A stretch of DNA of 64,000 nt from Terriglobia bacterium (GTDB lineage Bacteria > Acidobacteriota > Terriglobia > Bryobacterales > Bryobacteraceae), in contig JAIQEX010000018.1 of assembly GCA_020073615.1 (NCBI GenBank), forward strand, positions 1-64,000, in the 5' to 3' direction. Position numbers and translations under genes: made by a program. Shown one piece after another: positions 34,686-44,533 of the stretch; position 1 is the first letter of the stretch; every line of letters starts with the position of its first letter. The notes under the pieces were generated by a model. It had not been told where the DNA came from. It was given only the letters and a program-made list of their open reading frames with translations, and searched no databases.

Positions 34686-37600
34686 ATGACCACGCCTCGA
34701 CGGCTGGCATTCCCGGCGCTGTTGTGGATGGCGTGGCTGGCGCCCAGCCTGGACGCCCACCGCTACAGCTTCAAAATGTATACCCGGGAACAGGGGCTCA
34801 CCAACCAGGGTGTGCAATGCATGGCGCAGGACCGTCAGGGCTTCCTTTGGGTGGGCACGCAGGACGGGCTGTTTCGCTACGACGGCGAGCGCTTCCAGCG
34901 CGCACCGAGCGCCGGCTGGCGCAGCACCGACATGAAGTCCGTGCATGAAACCGCGGGTGGCATCCTGTGGGCGGGGACGCGCCGGGACCTGCTGCGGCGC
35001 GAGGGGGAATCGTTCGCGGCGGTCGATCTGGGCGACGCGGAGTTTTTCGGCTCCGGCGGCCTGGCTTCCGATCTCCGGGGGCGGCTGTACGCGGCCACCA
35101 GCAAGGGTCTGGCCGTAGTGGAACCAGCCGCGGCGGGCGGAGGATACGGCGTCCGGTGGATCTCGCGGCAGCCGGCCGCGGGCGTCCACGTGGATCCGGC
35201 GGGAAACGTCTGGTTCGGCTGCGGAACGGGATTGTGCCGCTGGGACGGCCGCCAGATTGCGGTGGTGGGCGCGGACCGGCAACTGCCCGCGGACCGCTGG
35301 AGCGCCGCCGCCACCGACGCGCAGGGCAACCTCTGGGTGCGCAGCGCCACCAGGCTGATGGAACTGCCCCGCGAAAGCCGCAACTTCGTGGCGCGCGGCG
35401 AGGGCATCGCGCCCATGACGGTGTTGGCCGCCTCGCTCTACCTGGCGCCCTCGGGCGACCTGTGGATTCCCACCGACAGCGGGCTGGCGGTATGGCGCGG
35501 AGAACGCGCGCAAATCGTCCCGCAGAGCGATGGCTTGCCCAGCGACAACCCCAGTTCGGTGGTGGAGGATCGCGAGGGATCGGTGTGGGTGGGCATGCGG
35601 GGAATCGGGGTGGCCCGCTGGCTGGGGTATCGCCATTGGGAGAGCTGGACCACGGCCGACGGGTTGTCCAACGACGTAATCTGGCCCATACGGCGGGTTT
35701 CCAGCAGCGCGCTTCTGGTGGGCACGAACCACGGGCTCAACATCATCGACGGTGCGCCGGGCGCGCGCGAGCCCTGCGTCCGGCCGGTGCGGTCAGTGAC
35801 CGAACGAGTGCGCGCGCTGGCCATCGACCCGCAAGGCCATGTTTGGGCGGGCAGTTCCACCGGCGGTTTGAAAGAGCTCGATCGCGAGTTGCGGCCGGCC
35901 GCCTCGTATGGCGCCGCCGCAGGGCTGAGCGATGTGCGCGTCAACGGCGTGGCCGCGGCCGGCGGCCGGCTGTGGGTGAGCACCGAGGGCGGTCTGTTTC
36001 GCAGCACCCCCACGGGAACCGGCGCGGCGGTCCGCTTCGCGCGCGAAGACGTCCCCGGCACCGGCGCCGACGAGATCTTCTACCAGGCGATGGAGGACCG
36101 CCGCGGCTGGCTTTGGGCGCCCGGCGCCCGCGGCCTGGCGTGGCGGCACGATGGCATCTGGACGCGGATGGGCCGCGCCCAGGGGCTGCTCAGCGACTCG
36201 GCCTACGCGGTGGCCGAGGCTGCCGATGGCGCGCTGTGGGTCGCGTACGCCGAGCCGCAAGGGGTCACCCGCATCGCCTTTTCCGGCGCCGCCTACACGC
36301 TCCGCCATTTCAACCGCAACAACGGCCTGCGGTCCGACAAGGTGTATTTCGTGGGGGCGGACCCGGCGGGCGGCGTCTGGGTGGGCACCGACAGCGGGGT
36401 GGATGCGCTGCTCGAAGGCTCCTGGCGCCATTACGGGCGGCAGGAGGGCCTGGTTTGGGAAGACTGCGACACCAACGGCTTCTTCGCCGACTCCGACGGC
36501 AGCGTCTGGATCGCCACCAGCCACGGGCTTTCCCACTTGCGCCCGGTACGGCAGGCGCTCCCGGAGGCCCCTCCCGCGGTATTGCTCACGGCGGTGATGC
36601 TGGGCGCGGCCGGCCGGCCGGTGGCGCCCCTGCTGGCGCCGTACTCGGACCAGTCCCTGTTGCTGCGCTTCGCCGCGCTCACCTTTCTGCACGAGCACGA
36701 TGTGGTGTTCCGCTATCGCATGAAGGGTCTGGAACAAGGCTGGACCGAGACCTCCCTGCGCGAGGCCCGCTACCAGTCGCTGGCACCCGGCACGTACCGC
36801 TTCGAGGTGATGGCCCGTAGCGGCGGCGCCAACTGGACGGCCGCGCCGGCCACCCTCGCCATCACCGTCACTCCGCCCTGGTGGAGCACCTGGTGGCTGC
36901 GCAGCACCGTCGTTCTCCTGGTGATCGCGGCCGCGTGCACCTGGTGGCGCCGCCGGTTACGGCGCATGACCGAGCAAAACAACCGCCTGGAGCGGGCCAT
37001 CGCCGAGCGTACCCAGGAACTGCTGGTGGAAAAGTCCCGGGCCGAGGAGGCCAATCACCTCAAGGGCGCCTTCCTGGCCAACATGAGCCATGAAATCCGC
37101 ACCCCCATGAACGGCATTATCGGGATGATGGAGCTGGCCCTCACCACCACCCTGACCGGCGAACAACGCGAGTACCTGGTGAGCGCGCGGGGATCCGCGC
37201 GCTCCCTGTTGAGCCTGCTCGGCGACATCCTGGATTTCTCCAAAATCGAAGCCGGCCGGCTGGAACTGAGCCCCACCCGGTTCCGCCTGGCCGAGTACCT
37301 GGAGAGCGCCCGCAACCTGATCGCCGTGCAGGCCGCCCACAAGAGCCTGGCGGTGACCCTCAGCGTGGCGCCGGAGGTTCCGGAGTGGCTGGAGGGCGAT
37401 CCGGACCGCCTGCGGCAGGTGCTCCTGAACCTGATGGGCAACGCCGTCAAGTTCACCGAGAAGGGGCACGTGGCCCTCTCGGTCGGCGTGGAATCGGTGG
37501 ACGCCGGCGGCATTGGCCTGACGTTCGCGGTGGTGGACACGGGCATCGGCATTCCCGAGGCCAAGCAGGCGGTGATCTTCGAGCCCTTCCGCCAGGTGGA

Positions 37601-38204
37601 CGGCTCCACCACGCGCAAATACGGCGGCACGGGCCTGGGCCTGGCCATCTCCGCGCGGCTGGCCGAGCTGATGGGCGGCCGCCTCCGCCTCGAAAGCCGG
37701 CCGGGGCGCGGCAGCACCTTCCATTTCACGGCCCGGTTCGGCGTCGTCGAGAGGCCCCCGGAGCCGCCGCCGGCGGCGCCCGCGGCGCTCGAGTGGCCCG
37801 CCGCCGGCGGCCGCAAGCTGCGCATCCTGGTGGCCGAGGATAACCCGGTGAACCAGGCCATCGCCCGCGGTCTGCTGGTGAAGCGGGGCTTCGAGGTCGT
37901 AGTGGCGGCCAACGGCCTCGAGGCGCTCGCGGCCCTCGATGGCGGGCGCTTCGACATCGTGCTCATGGACGTGCAGATGCCCGAAATGGACGGCCTCGAA
38001 GCCACCGCCGCCATTCGCGCCGCGGAGCGCGAGACCGGCGGCCACATTCCCATCGTCGCCCTCACGGCCCATGCCATGAAAGGAGACTGCGACCGCTGCC
38101 TGGCGGCGGGCATGGACGGCTACATCTCCAAGCCCATCCAGTTCGAGGAGTTGCTGGAGGCCATGCGGCAGGCGCAGGGGGCGCGCGCCGCCCAGCCGGC
38201 GTGA
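34686..38204 (+). CDS. Hybrid sensor histidine kinase with periplasmic two-component propeller
   Basis: About 1172 residues. A signal segment is followed by a beta-propeller sensor of repeated ligand-binding strands ([42 protein letters not shown]), a Y_Y_Y domain ([28 protein letters not shown]) and a membrane helix near 730-755. HisKA follows with the phospho-acceptor H802 ([13 protein letters not shown]), then HATPase_c ([30 protein letters not shown]) and a receiver with D1095 ([11 protein letters not shown]). This is the BT4673-like hybrid design that senses polysaccharide products in Bacteroidota. All catalytic residues are present. A GTG one codon earlier is an alternative start. No output regulator is adjacent. 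Confidence 0.92.
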   Translation: MTTPRRLAFPALLWMAWLAPSLDAHRYSFKMYTREQGLTNQGVQCMAQDRQGFLWVGTQDGLFRYDGERFQRAPSAGWRSTDMKSVHETAGGILWAGTRRDLLRREGESFAAVDLGDAEFFGSGGLASDLRGRLYAATSKGLAVVEPAAAGGGYGVRWISRQPAAGVHVDPAGNVWFGCGTGLCRWDGRQIAVVGADRQLPADRWSAAATDAQGNLWVRSATRLMELPRESRNFVARGEGIAPMTVLAASLYLAPSGDLWIPTDSGLAVWRGERAQIVPQSDGLPSDNPSSVVEDREGSVWVGMRGIGVARWLGYRHWESWTTADGLSNDVIWPIRRVSSSALLVGTNHGLNIIDGAPGAREPCVRPVRSVTERVRALAIDPQGHVWAGSSTGGLKELDRELRPAASYGAAAGLSDVRVNGVAAAGGRLWVSTEGGLFRSTPTGTGAAVRFAREDVPGTGADEIFYQAMEDRRGWLWAPGARGLAWRHDGIWTRMGRAQGLLSDSAYAVAEAADGALWVAYAEPQGVTRIAFSGAAYTLRHFNRNNGLRSDKVYFVGADPAGGVWVGTDSGVDALLEGSWRHYGRQEGLVWEDCDTNGFFADSDGSVWIATSHGLSHLRPVRQALPEAPPAVLLTAVMLGAAGRPVAPLLAPYSDQSLLLRFAALTFLHEHDVVFRYRMKGLEQGWTETSLREARYQSLAPGTYRFEVMARSGGANWTAAPATLAITVTPPWWSTWWLRSTVVLLVIAAACTWWRRRLRRMTEQNNRLERAIAERTQELLVEKSRAEEANHLKGAFLANMSHEIRTPMNGIIGMMELALTTTLTGEQREYLVSARGSARSLLSLLGDILDFSKIEAGRLELSPTRFRLAEYLESARNLIAVQAAHKSLAVTLSVAPEVPEWLEGDPDRLRQVLLNLMGNAVKFTEKGHVALSVGVESVDAGGIGLTFAVVDTGIGIPEAKQAVIFEPFRQVDGSTTRKYGGTGLGLAISARLAELMGGRLRLESRPGRGSTFHFTARFGVVERPPEPPPAAPAALEWPAAGGRKLRILVAEDNPVNQAIARGLLVKRGFEVVVAANGLEALAALDGGRFDIVLMDVQMPEMDGLEATAAIRAAERETGGHIPIVALTAHAMKGDCDRCLAAGMDGYISKPIQFEELLEAMRQAQGARAAQPA

Positions 38205-38239
38205 GTCCGGGGAGAAGGCGCAGACTGTTCCGCGCGGCC

Positions 38240-38257
38240 GCACGCCCCCGGGCGTGC
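38240..38257. terminator. Hairpin between convergent kinase and glycosyltransferase genes
   Basis: GCACGCCC / GGGCGTGC form an 8-bp inverted repeat with almost no loop, in the 56-base gap between two converging genes. No T run follows on either strand, so it may be only a weak or Rho-assisted terminator. Confidence 0.3.
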
Positions 38258-38260
38258 CGT

Positions 38261-39364
38261 TCAACAGGATCCGGTGGCCGGGGAATCTGCGTTTTCCGCC
38301 AGCACCGCGGACATCTTGCGCACAAACTCGGCTTTGGAAAAACGCCGCGCGTGCTCCTGCAAAGCGGCCGGTTGGATATCGCGCTCCAGGTTCTCGAAGC
38401 GCTCCACGGCGCGGGCCAGATGGTCCGCCGACGGCTCGTCGTAAAAGATGCCGCCGGCGGGCGGAACCGTCTCCAGCACGCCGCCGCGGCCGAGCGCGAT
38501 CACCGGTTTTCCGCTGGCCAGCGCCTCCACCGGCGTCATGCCGAAATCCTCCTCCCCAGGCAGCAGAAGCGCCCGCGAGCGCGCGTAGAGATGGCGCAGT
38601 TCCTCGTCCGGCACGCGTCCCGCAAACTCGATGTTCTTCGCCGCCGCCCGGCGCAAGCTGCGGAATTCGGGGCCGCCGCCGGCGATCACCAGGCGCCGCC
38701 CGCTGCGCGAAAACGCCTCCACCGCCGAATCGATGCGCTTGTACGGAACCAGTTCGCTCACGATCAGGAAATAGTCTTCGGCCGGCTTCCAATAGAAAGC
38801 GTCCACGTCCACCGGAGGATGCACCACCTCCGACTCGCGGCGGTAGGTCCTCCAGATTCGCCGCCGGACGTTTTCGCTGTTGGCGATGAAGCGGTCCACG
38901 CGCGCCGCCGTGGCGTAATCCCAAAGCCGCAGATAGTTGGTGAGCGGCGTCATGGCGGCGCGTTTGAGGCGCGAACGGGTCCATTCATTGCGGTACGCGG
39001 GGTACAGGTCCCACAGATAGCGCATGGGCGTGTGGCAGTAGCAGATGTGCCGCGCCCCCGACGGCGCGATCACCCCCTTGGCCGGGCCGCTCTCGCTGGT
39101 GAGCACCAGGTCGTAGCCGCGCAGATCGAAGCTCTCGAGCGCCAGGGGCATCAGCGGCAGCAGCGACCGGTACCAGCGCCGCCAGGGATTGAGGAACGAC
39201 GCCGTAATCCGGCGCCCGCGCAGCGCCGGGCCCAGCGTTTCCGGATCGCAGAACAGCGTGAAGATGTCGGCCTCCGGCAGCATCCCGCAGAGCGCCTCGA
39301 GCACCTTCTCCCCGCCGCGCCGGTGCAGCAGCCAGTAGTGTACAATCGCCGCGCGCGTCTGCAA
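38261..39364 (-). CDS. Glycosyltransferase family 4 (WbaZ-like)
   Basis: This 367-residue GT-B fold retaining glycosyltransferase has an N-terminal acceptor domain (AIVHYWLLHRRGGEKVLEAL, HICYCHTPMRYLWDLYP). The C-terminal nucleotide-sugar domain has FLIVSELVPYKRIDSAVEAF, the GGGPE turn, and the E-x7-E motif in GEEDFGMTPVEALASGKPV. It is most like mannosyl- or rhamnosyltransferases for O-antigen or exopolysaccharide. It lies 3 bases downstream of the kinase-like gene at 39368 and is likely cotranscribed with it. No other polysaccharide genes are adjacent. Confidence 0.9.
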   Translation of the reverse strand: MQTRAAIVHYWLLHRRGGEKVLEALCGMLPEADIFTLFCDPETLGPALRGRRITASFLNPWRRWYRSLLPLMPLALESFDLRGYDLVLTSESGPAKGVIAPSGARHICYCHTPMRYLWDLYPAYRNEWTRSRLKRAAMTPLTNYLRLWDYATAARVDRFIANSENVRRRIWRTYRRESEVVHPPVDVDAFYWKPAEDYFLIVSELVPYKRIDSAVEAFSRSGRRLVIAGGGPEFRSLRRAAAKNIEFAGRVPDEELRHLYARSRALLLPGEEDFGMTPVEALASGKPVIALGRGGVLETVPPAGGIFYDEPSADHLARAVERFENLERDIQPAALQEHARRFSKAEFVRKMSAVLAENADSPATGSC

Positions 39365-39367
39365 CGG

Positions 39368-41746
39368 TCATTCCCCGCCGTGCTTGCCCGCCGCGGCCGG
39401 CGCCGGCGCCAGCGCCCTCAGGACCCGCTCCAGCTCCGGTTCTTGCAGCGGCTTGGGCAGCACGAACCGCCCTTCACCCTCGAAATCGGCCGACAATTCC
39501 GCGTCGTAGCCGTCCGCCAGGAGAATGAATCCGCCCACCCGCGTCTGCAACCTCTCCGATAGCTCCACCCAGTTCAACCCGGGCGCATGGACGGAGCAGA
39601 AGGCGGCGTCGAAACGCATGCGCTGCGCCAGCTCCAGCGCGGTGTCGGAGTTGTTGACCGGAACCACGCGGTAGCCGCGCGCCGCGAGCAGCCCCAGCAT
39701 CTGCCGTTGCAGCGCGTCGTCCGGCTCGATCACCAGCGCGGTCTTGCGCCCCGAGAAATCGGCCGCCGATCCGCCGGCCGAGGGGACCGACAGCGCCCGC
39801 TCGCGGGTGGGCGTCACCGGAAGTTCCACTTCGAAGCGCGGGTCGGCATTGCTCTTCTCGATCAGCCGCACCTCGCCGCCGTGGCCCGCGATCACGCTGC
39901 GCGTCACCCCCAGCACCGTCGCGGTCTCCTCGGACTTGCGCGGTTCCGGGCACGTGAACGCAATCTCCACCACCAGCCGCTTGCCCAGCACGCTGGTGCG
40001 TATGGTAATGGCCTTCTGCGGCGCGCCCGCCAGGGACTGCTCGGCATGCACCAGCAGATTGAGAAACACCTGCTCCAACTGGCCCTGGAAGCCCACCACA
40101 CAGATCGGCTCGCGCGTGGTCAGGTCGCGCACGCGGATGCCCGACGCTTTCCAATCGCCCCCGCGGAATTCGATCAGGTTGCGCAGCAGGGTGTTGATGC
40201 ACACCGGACGGGCATCCCCCTGCCCGGCCGCGGCGAAAGAGACCAGCCGCGCCACCATGGCCGCGGCTTTCCGGGCTTCCGATGCGATGGCCGCCACCTC
40301 CCGTTCGGCCAGGCCCCCGTGCGCCCTCTCCAGCGCCCGCTGCGCCAGGTCCGAGATGGAAGCGAGCGGCGTTTGCAGTTCATTCACCACGCCGGAGATC
40401 AGCCGCCCCACGGCAGCCATCTTCTCGGTGCGAAAAAGCTGTTCCTGCACGGACCGCTGGTCCAGCAGCCGCAGCGACACGCCGATCTGGTTGCCGAGGT
40501 GCTGCGCCATCGCCTGCTCATCGGCGGTGAAGTCGTGGACGTGGTTGTCCTGATCCAGCTCCAGCACGCCGATCACCTCGCCCTGCGCCAGCATGGGAAC
40601 GAACAGCAGCGACTTGGGCGCCCCGTCGCCACTTTTCGCCGCCAGGGGGAACGGGCTGCGGTCGATGTCCGGTATCACCAGCAGGGTACGGTAATGGAAG
40701 CACGCCACCGCGCCGGCCGCCGTTCCGCCGGGAGGGGAGGAAAGCGAAATCGAAGCGGGCGCCCCGTCGCCCGCGGCCACCGCGTCCAGCGTCTGCGCGG
40801 CCCGGTTATAGATGTACAGGTGGACGCGCGTGACGCCCAGAATGCCCGGCAGCGCTTCGCCGATGCGCTCCAAAATCGTCTCCGCCGATGCTCCGCCCAG
40901 CACCTCCTCGCCCAGTTGGTACGTCCTCTGCAGCCGTTCGCGCTGGTTGCGCAGCCGGTGTTCCCGGTTCCACAGGACAAAGCTACCGAGGAGCACGACG
41001 CTGAGCCCGGCCACCAGCGCCACCGGCGGAAAAAACCAGCCGCGCTCCGTGAGCACGATGTCCGACGGTGCGGCCAGCAGCAGTTCGAACCGCGCATTGA
41101 AAGGAGGGTACGGACAGTATTGCAGGGCTACGCCGGTGGCCTGCACCGTGTCGTCCGGCTTGAAGCCCGTGATGCTGCCCGCCGGTTGGTTGCGGGGGGC
41201 CGGGCAGAACAGCCGGTACGCGCTGCCCTGCGCCGCAATCAGCATGTAAGGGCCGGCCGTGGTGGTGTCGGTCTCGACCATGCGCCCGGACGTCCGGACC
41301 AGGCGTCCCAAATAGCGGAAGCCCTGCAGAGCGCGCGCCGCCACCTCGATGGCGGCCGGCGGCTCCCGGCGGCCGATCTTGTCGATGCGCGCCGGTGAAA
41401 TCGTCACCAGCCCGGCCACCGAGGATACCGTGCCCTCGACCTCGATTTCGTCGCCCGCCTCCCAGCCGTTCAGCCGGGCATCGTCGGCCGCCACGTCCAG
41501 GACGGCGCCGCTATGCCCGTCCTCGATGGCCAGCATGGTGTAGTTCGGAAAGTGAAAGGCCCGGGCGTTGACGATTCCGCGGACGGCCACCTTGGCGCCG
41601 GCATGAGCGGGGGTGAAATCGGGCGCCCGGCGCGCGTTCACCTCGGCCAGCGTAAGCCTGGTTTGCGCGCCGGCGGGGAGGCACGCCAGTGCCAGCGCCC
41701 ACGTGCCCAGAATACTCAGGCGGCCCGGTTTTGCGCGGCTAACCAT
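39368..41746 (-). CDS. GAF-domain hybrid histidine-kinase-like protein with degenerate catalytic sites
   Basis: This 792-residue protein has a signal peptide (1-28), an OB-like extracytoplasmic region (about 30-225), a membrane helix (about 238-260), a GAF domain (about 280-430), kinase core and receiver. The kinase is aberrant: the H-box reads SGVVNELQTPLAS, with Asn455 where His should be. The N-box reads FLNLLVHAEQSL (His567 for Asn), and no DxGxG loop is found. The receiver has Ser718 (AAFCSVHAPG) where the phospho-Asp should be, although Lys765 is kept. It should neither autophosphorylate nor accept phosphate, so it may act as a scaffold or allosteric sensor. It overlaps the HAD gene by 31 bases. 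Confidence 0.85.
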   Translation of the reverse strand: MVSRAKPGRLSILGTWALALACLPAGAQTRLTLAEVNARRAPDFTPAHAGAKVAVRGIVNARAFHFPNYTMLAIEDGHSGAVLDVAADDARLNGWEAGDEIEVEGTVSSVAGLVTISPARIDKIGRREPPAAIEVAARALQGFRYLGRLVRTSGRMVETDTTTAGPYMLIAAQGSAYRLFCPAPRNQPAGSITGFKPDDTVQATGVALQYCPYPPFNARFELLLAAPSDIVLTERGWFFPPVALVAGLSVVLLGSFVLWNREHRLRNQRERLQRTYQLGEEVLGGASAETILERIGEALPGILGVTRVHLYIYNRAAQTLDAVAAGDGAPASISLSSPPGGTAAGAVACFHYRTLLVIPDIDRSPFPLAAKSGDGAPKSLLFVPMLAQGEVIGVLELDQDNHVHDFTADEQAMAQHLGNQIGVSLRLLDQRSVQEQLFRTEKMAAVGRLISGVVNELQTPLASISDLAQRALERAHGGLAEREVAAIASEARKAAAMVARLVSFAAAGQGDARPVCINTLLRNLIEFRGGDWKASGIRVRDLTTREPICVVGFQGQLEQVFLNLLVHAEQSLAGAPQKAITIRTSVLGKRLVVEIAFTCPEPRKSEETATVLGVTRSVIAGHGGEVRLIEKSNADPRFEVELPVTPTRERALSVPSAGGSAADFSGRKTALVIEPDDALQRQMLGLLAARGYRVVPVNNSDTALELAQRMRFDAAFCSVHAPGLNWVELSERLQTRVGGFILLADGYDAELSADFEGEGRFVLPKPLQEPELERVLRALAPAPAAAGKHGGE

Positions 41747-42384
41747 GCGCTCAGCTCCTCGCTCAGAAAATTATCGACGGTAAGGTCCGCGCCCGGCAAG
41801 GTGGCGTGCGTGGTACGGATACCGACGACACGCGTACCGGCGGCGCGCGCGGCGTCGACGCCGGCGTAGGAATCCTCGAACACGATGCAGTCGGCCGGCG
41901 GCACCGACAGCAACTCCGCGGCGCGCCGGTAAATCTCCGGATCGGGCTTGGGATGGCGCACCTGGTGGCCGTCCACCAGCACCTGGAAATAGGGCCGTAG
42001 CCCGGCGCGATCCAGCAGGAACGCCACGTTCTCGGGCTCGGCGTTGCTGGCCAGCGCCATGGGCGCGGCGCGATAGCGCGCGAGCAGCGCACGCAAGCCC
42101 GGCACCAGAATCTCCTCGATGCGTCCCGCGATCATGCTGCGATACATCTCCTCTTTGGCCGCTCCCCGCCGCGCGATCTCTTCGGGCGGCAGCCCGGCGC
42201 CGAAGAAATCGCGAATGATTTCGTCGTTGCGCTTGCCGTACATGCGCTGCTGCATGGCTTCGGTGGTCGCCACGCCGAAGCGGCGGTTGAATGCCGTCCA
42301 AGCCTCGCGGTGGACCGGGTTGGAATCGACAATTACACCGTCCATATCGAAAACCAGGGCGAGACCGGGCGCCAACAAGTCCAA
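41716..42384 (-). CDS. HAD-superfamily phosphatase/phosphomutase (beta-phosphoglucomutase-like)
   Basis: 222 residues. HAD motif I is FDMDGVIVDSN, motif II is MALASNAEPEN, motif III is KPDPEIYRRAA, and motif IV is CIVFEDSYAGVDAARAAG. The alpha-helical cap between motifs I and II puts it in the subfamily with beta-phosphoglucomutase and phosphoglycolate phosphatase; the substrate cannot be fixed. The proposed start is TTG at 42384 (another TTG at 42378); the only nearby ATG is inside motif I, which would destroy the fold. The 3' end overlaps the next gene by 31 bases, indicating cotranscription. Confidence 0.85.
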   Translation of the reverse strand: MDLLAPGLALVFDMDGVIVDSNPVHREAWTAFNRRFGVATTEAMQQRMYGKRNDEIIRDFFGAGLPPEEIARRGAAKEEMYRSMIAGRIEEILVPGLRALLARYRAAPMALASNAEPENVAFLLDRAGLRPYFQVLVDGHQVRHPKPDPEIYRRAAELLSVPPADCIVFEDSYAGVDAARAAGTRVVGIRTTHATLPGADLTVDNFLSEELSAWLAAQNRAA

Positions 42385-42407
42385 ACCAGATTGTATCCGA
42401 TGTCACA

Positions 42408-42743
42408 CTAAAGTTCCCCGCTCCCGCTCCGGACACTGGCCTGGAGCCAGTCCAGGTATTGGGCCGAGCCCTCCACTACGGGAAGCGCCAGCACTTCGGG
42501 AACGTCGTAGGAGTGGGCCTTGGCGAGCGCGGCGTCCAGCGCCCCGAACAGGTCGTGCGAAGTCTTGACCAGGAGCAGGCACTCCCCGGCGCTTTCGATG
42601 GCGCCTTTCCAGCGATAGTAACTGCGCACGCGCGGCACCACGCTGACGCACGCCGCCAGCCGCTCGCCGACCAGAAGGCGCGCCAGCGTTTCCGCTTCCT
42701 CTTCTGTGGCACAAGTGGTAATTACAACAATCTTGTCAGTCAT
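42408..42743 (-). CDS. cutA: CutA1 divalent-cation tolerance protein
   Basis: This 111-residue CutA1 homologue is of normal length. Conserved stretches are IVVITTCATEEEAETLARLL, LAACVSVVPRVRSYYRWKG, LLLVKTSHDLFGAL and AHSYDVPEVLALPV. CutA1 forms very stable trimers and has been linked to copper tolerance, though its biochemical role remains unsettled. It is transcribed 23 bases ahead of the HAD gene and is probably the first gene of that unit. It diverges from ftsB. Confidence 0.93.
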   Translation of the reverse strand: MTDKIVVITTCATEEEAETLARLLVGERLAACVSVVPRVRSYYRWKGAIESAGECLLLVKTSHDLFGALDAALAKAHSYDVPEVLALPVVEGSAQYLDWLQASVRSGSGEL

Positions 42744-42799
42744 GGGAATCGGTCCTGCGAAAAAAGTGGGAAGCGAACCGGCCGAGCGATGTTACTATT

Positions 42800-43117
42800 A
42801 TGTTCCGGGCCCGAAACAACATGAAAGTTCCACTCGCACGTTTCGCCTACGTGACGGCATTCCTCATAGTAGCCGGTTATGCATTTGTCACGTTGCGCGG
42901 GCCGCGCGGCTTTCACGGGCTCGAGGAGAAACAGCAGCAGATCCAGCAAATGGAAAAGCGCAACGCCGCCCTGGCGCGCGAAGTGGAGCGGAAGCGGGAG
43001 CACATCCGGCGGTTGGGCAACAACCCCGCCGCGCAGGACCTGGAAATCCGCGACCGGCTCCACTTCGTGGGTCCTCAGGACAAGGTCTTCATCACCGGAG
43101 AGCCCGAGAAGAAGTAG
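42800..43117 (+). CDS. ftsB: FtsB/DivIC-type septum formation initiator
   Basis: This protein of ~105 residues has one N-terminal membrane helix (VTAFLIVAGYAFVTL). A coiled coil follows (LEEKQQQIQQMEKRNAALAREVERKREHI) with a short conserved end (AQDLEIRDRLHFVGPQDKVF), the layout of FtsB/DivIC. It would link FtsQ and FtsL in the divisome. An ATG at 42821 (98 residues) is an equally good start because a TACTAT-type -10 just before 42800 would leave no leader for the longer form. Confidence 0.85.
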   Translation: MFRARNNMKVPLARFAYVTAFLIVAGYAFVTLRGPRGFHGLEEKQQQIQQMEKRNAALAREVERKREHIRRLGNNPAAQDLEIRDRLHFVGPQDKVFITGEPEKK

Positions 43118-43157
43118 CTTTCAGGAAAGGCTCACCTCATACTCCGCACAGGCATAA

Positions 43158-43224
43158 ACCGCCGAGACGCCGAGGCGCCGAGAAAATGACAAATGTCTCT
43201 CTCGGCGTCTCTGCGCCTCGGCGG
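43158..43224. repeat. Long imperfect inverted repeat between convergent ftsB and alcohol dehydrogenase genes
   Basis: The left arm beginning ACCGCCGAGACGCCGAGG (43158-43183) is matched by the right arm ending GCGCCTCGGCGGT (43197-43224). Each arm itself repeats the unit CGCCGAGR. It lies between converging genes and could end transcription both ways, but it lacks a T run. The GACGCCGAGG-type unit resembles dispersed intergenic repeats; copy number elsewhere cannot be told here. Confidence 0.6.
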
Positions 43225-43237
43225 TGACATCTTTCAA

Positions 43238-44236
43238 TCAACTCACCGAAAGCACCGCGGCGCCGCGGATGGCGTCGTTCTTCAGCGCGTGCAGCGCCTG
43301 GTTGGCCTCGGCCAGCGCAAACTGCCGCACCTCGGTATGAATGGGGATGGCGGCCGCCAGCCGCAGAAAATCCTCCCCGTCGCGGCGCGTGTTGTTGGCC
43401 ACCGTGCGGATCGCGCGCTCGTGGTAGAGCAGGCCGTAATCGAGCGGCGGAATGGGGCTCATGTGGATGCCCCCCAGGGCGACGGTGCCGCCGCGCTTGA
43501 GCACGCGCAGGGCGGAGAGCACCAGTTCGCCGGCGGGGGCGAAGACCAGGGCGGCATCGGCCTGAGCGGGCGGAGGGTCGTCCGATCCTCCGGCCCACAC
43601 CGCGCCCAGATCGCGCGCCAGTTGCTGGTGGCGCGGGTCGCGGGAAAAGGCGTAGACCGCGATATTCCAGTGACGCGCCACCTGAATGGCCACATGGGCG
43701 GCGGCCCCAAAGCCGAACATGGCCAGGCTTCCGCCCGGCTGCACGCCGGAAAGCCGGAGCGTGCGGAAGCCGATGATGCCGGCGCACAGCAGCGGGGCGG
43801 CATGGAGGCTAGGGAAGCCCTCCGGGAGGGCGTACACGTAGTCCTCCGGCGCCACCGCGTATTCGGCGTATCCGCCGTCGGCCGTCCAGCCGGTGAATTC
43901 GGCGCGCTCGCAGAGGTTCTCGCGCGCCGTGCGGCAGTACTCGCACACCCCGCAGGTGCGGTGCAGCCAGGGAATGCCCACCCGCGCGCCGGCGGCGAAC
44001 CGGGTGGCCGCGGGACCGCCCTTTTCCACCACGCCTACCACCTGGTGGCCCGGCACCAGCGGCGATTTCCGGGGCGGCAGTTCGCCCTCGACCACGTGCA
44101 GATCGGTGCGGCACACACCGCAGGCCTGGACGCGCACCAGCACCTGGTTCCCGGCCGGCTCCGGCTTGGGCCAATCGACAAGGCACAGGGGGTTGGACTC
44201 GACGGGCGCCGGCGATGCCAGCACACAGGCTTTCAT
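43238..44236 (-). CDS. Zinc-dependent alcohol dehydrogenase (MDR superfamily)
   Basis: 332 residues. Catalytic zinc ligands lie in CGVCRTDLH and GHQVVG, and structural zinc cysteines in [17 protein letters not shown] Rossmann stretch is seen at [20 protein letters not shown]. It is closest to the AdhA-like branch oxidising primary alcohols or reducing aldehydes with NAD(P). It is 4.3 kb from the microcompartment operon on the same strand, with unrelated genes between, so a link to lactaldehyde reduction is only a thought. It ends beside the inverted repeat at 43158. Confidence 0.9.
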   Translation of the reverse strand: MKACVLASPAPVESNPLCLVDWPKPEPAGNQVLVRVQACGVCRTDLHVVEGELPPRKSPLVPGHQVVGVVEKGGPAATRFAAGARVGIPWLHRTCGVCEYCRTARENLCERAEFTGWTADGGYAEYAVAPEDYVYALPEGFPSLHAAPLLCAGIIGFRTLRLSGVQPGGSLAMFGFGAAAHVAIQVARHWNIAVYAFSRDPRHQQLARDLGAVWAGGSDDPPPAQADAALVFAPAGELVLSALRVLKRGGTVALGGIHMSPIPPLDYGLLYHERAIRTVANNTRRDGEDFLRLAAAIPIHTEVRQFALAEANQALHALKNDAIRGAAVLSVS

Positions 44237-44294
44237 GATCCTATTCTTGCGCCGCTGCCGCCTGCGCTACAATCGGATTCGGCCCGGTTCCCCT

Positions 44295-44453
44295 ATGGCG
44301 AAAAGAGTGATGGTCGCAGTGGTAGGCGCGGGCCTGGGCTCGCTGGCCGGCCTGCTGATATCCTTTTTGGGCGCCGGCAATGCGGCCCTGTGGATTGGCG
44401 CGCTGGTGGGCGCGGCCGTTCCGCTGGCCGTGCTGGGCCCTCCCGGCCATTGA
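44295..44453 (+). CDS. Small membrane protein, 52 residues
   Basis: Starts at ATG 44295 (MAKRVMVAVVGAGLGSLAGLL). It has two short glycine-rich hydrophobic helices (about 6-24 and 31-47) with a tight turn between. I do not recognise the family; the pattern is that of small YtxH- or glycine-zipper-like envelope proteins. A TACAAT -10-like hexamer lies about 25 bases upstream (near 44269). It runs in the same direction as the zinc-ribbon gene 80 bases later. Confidence 0.5.
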   Translation: MAKRVMVAVVGAGLGSLAGLLISFLGAGNAALWIGALVGAAVPLAVLGPPGH

Positions 44454-44533
44454 TCTCCGGTACTTTTCCCGCGCTGTAATACTTGCAAACCCCACTGCCA
44501 GCAGATAAAGTGCGAGTGGAGGAGTGAACTGAA

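Noticed and set aside
43238-44236. Alcohol dehydrogenase as a lactaldehyde reductase of the microcompartment
   Set aside because: It is 4.3 kb away with five unrelated genes between, lacks an extra targeting tail, and belongs to the MDR zinc family rather than the iron family usual in such compartments.
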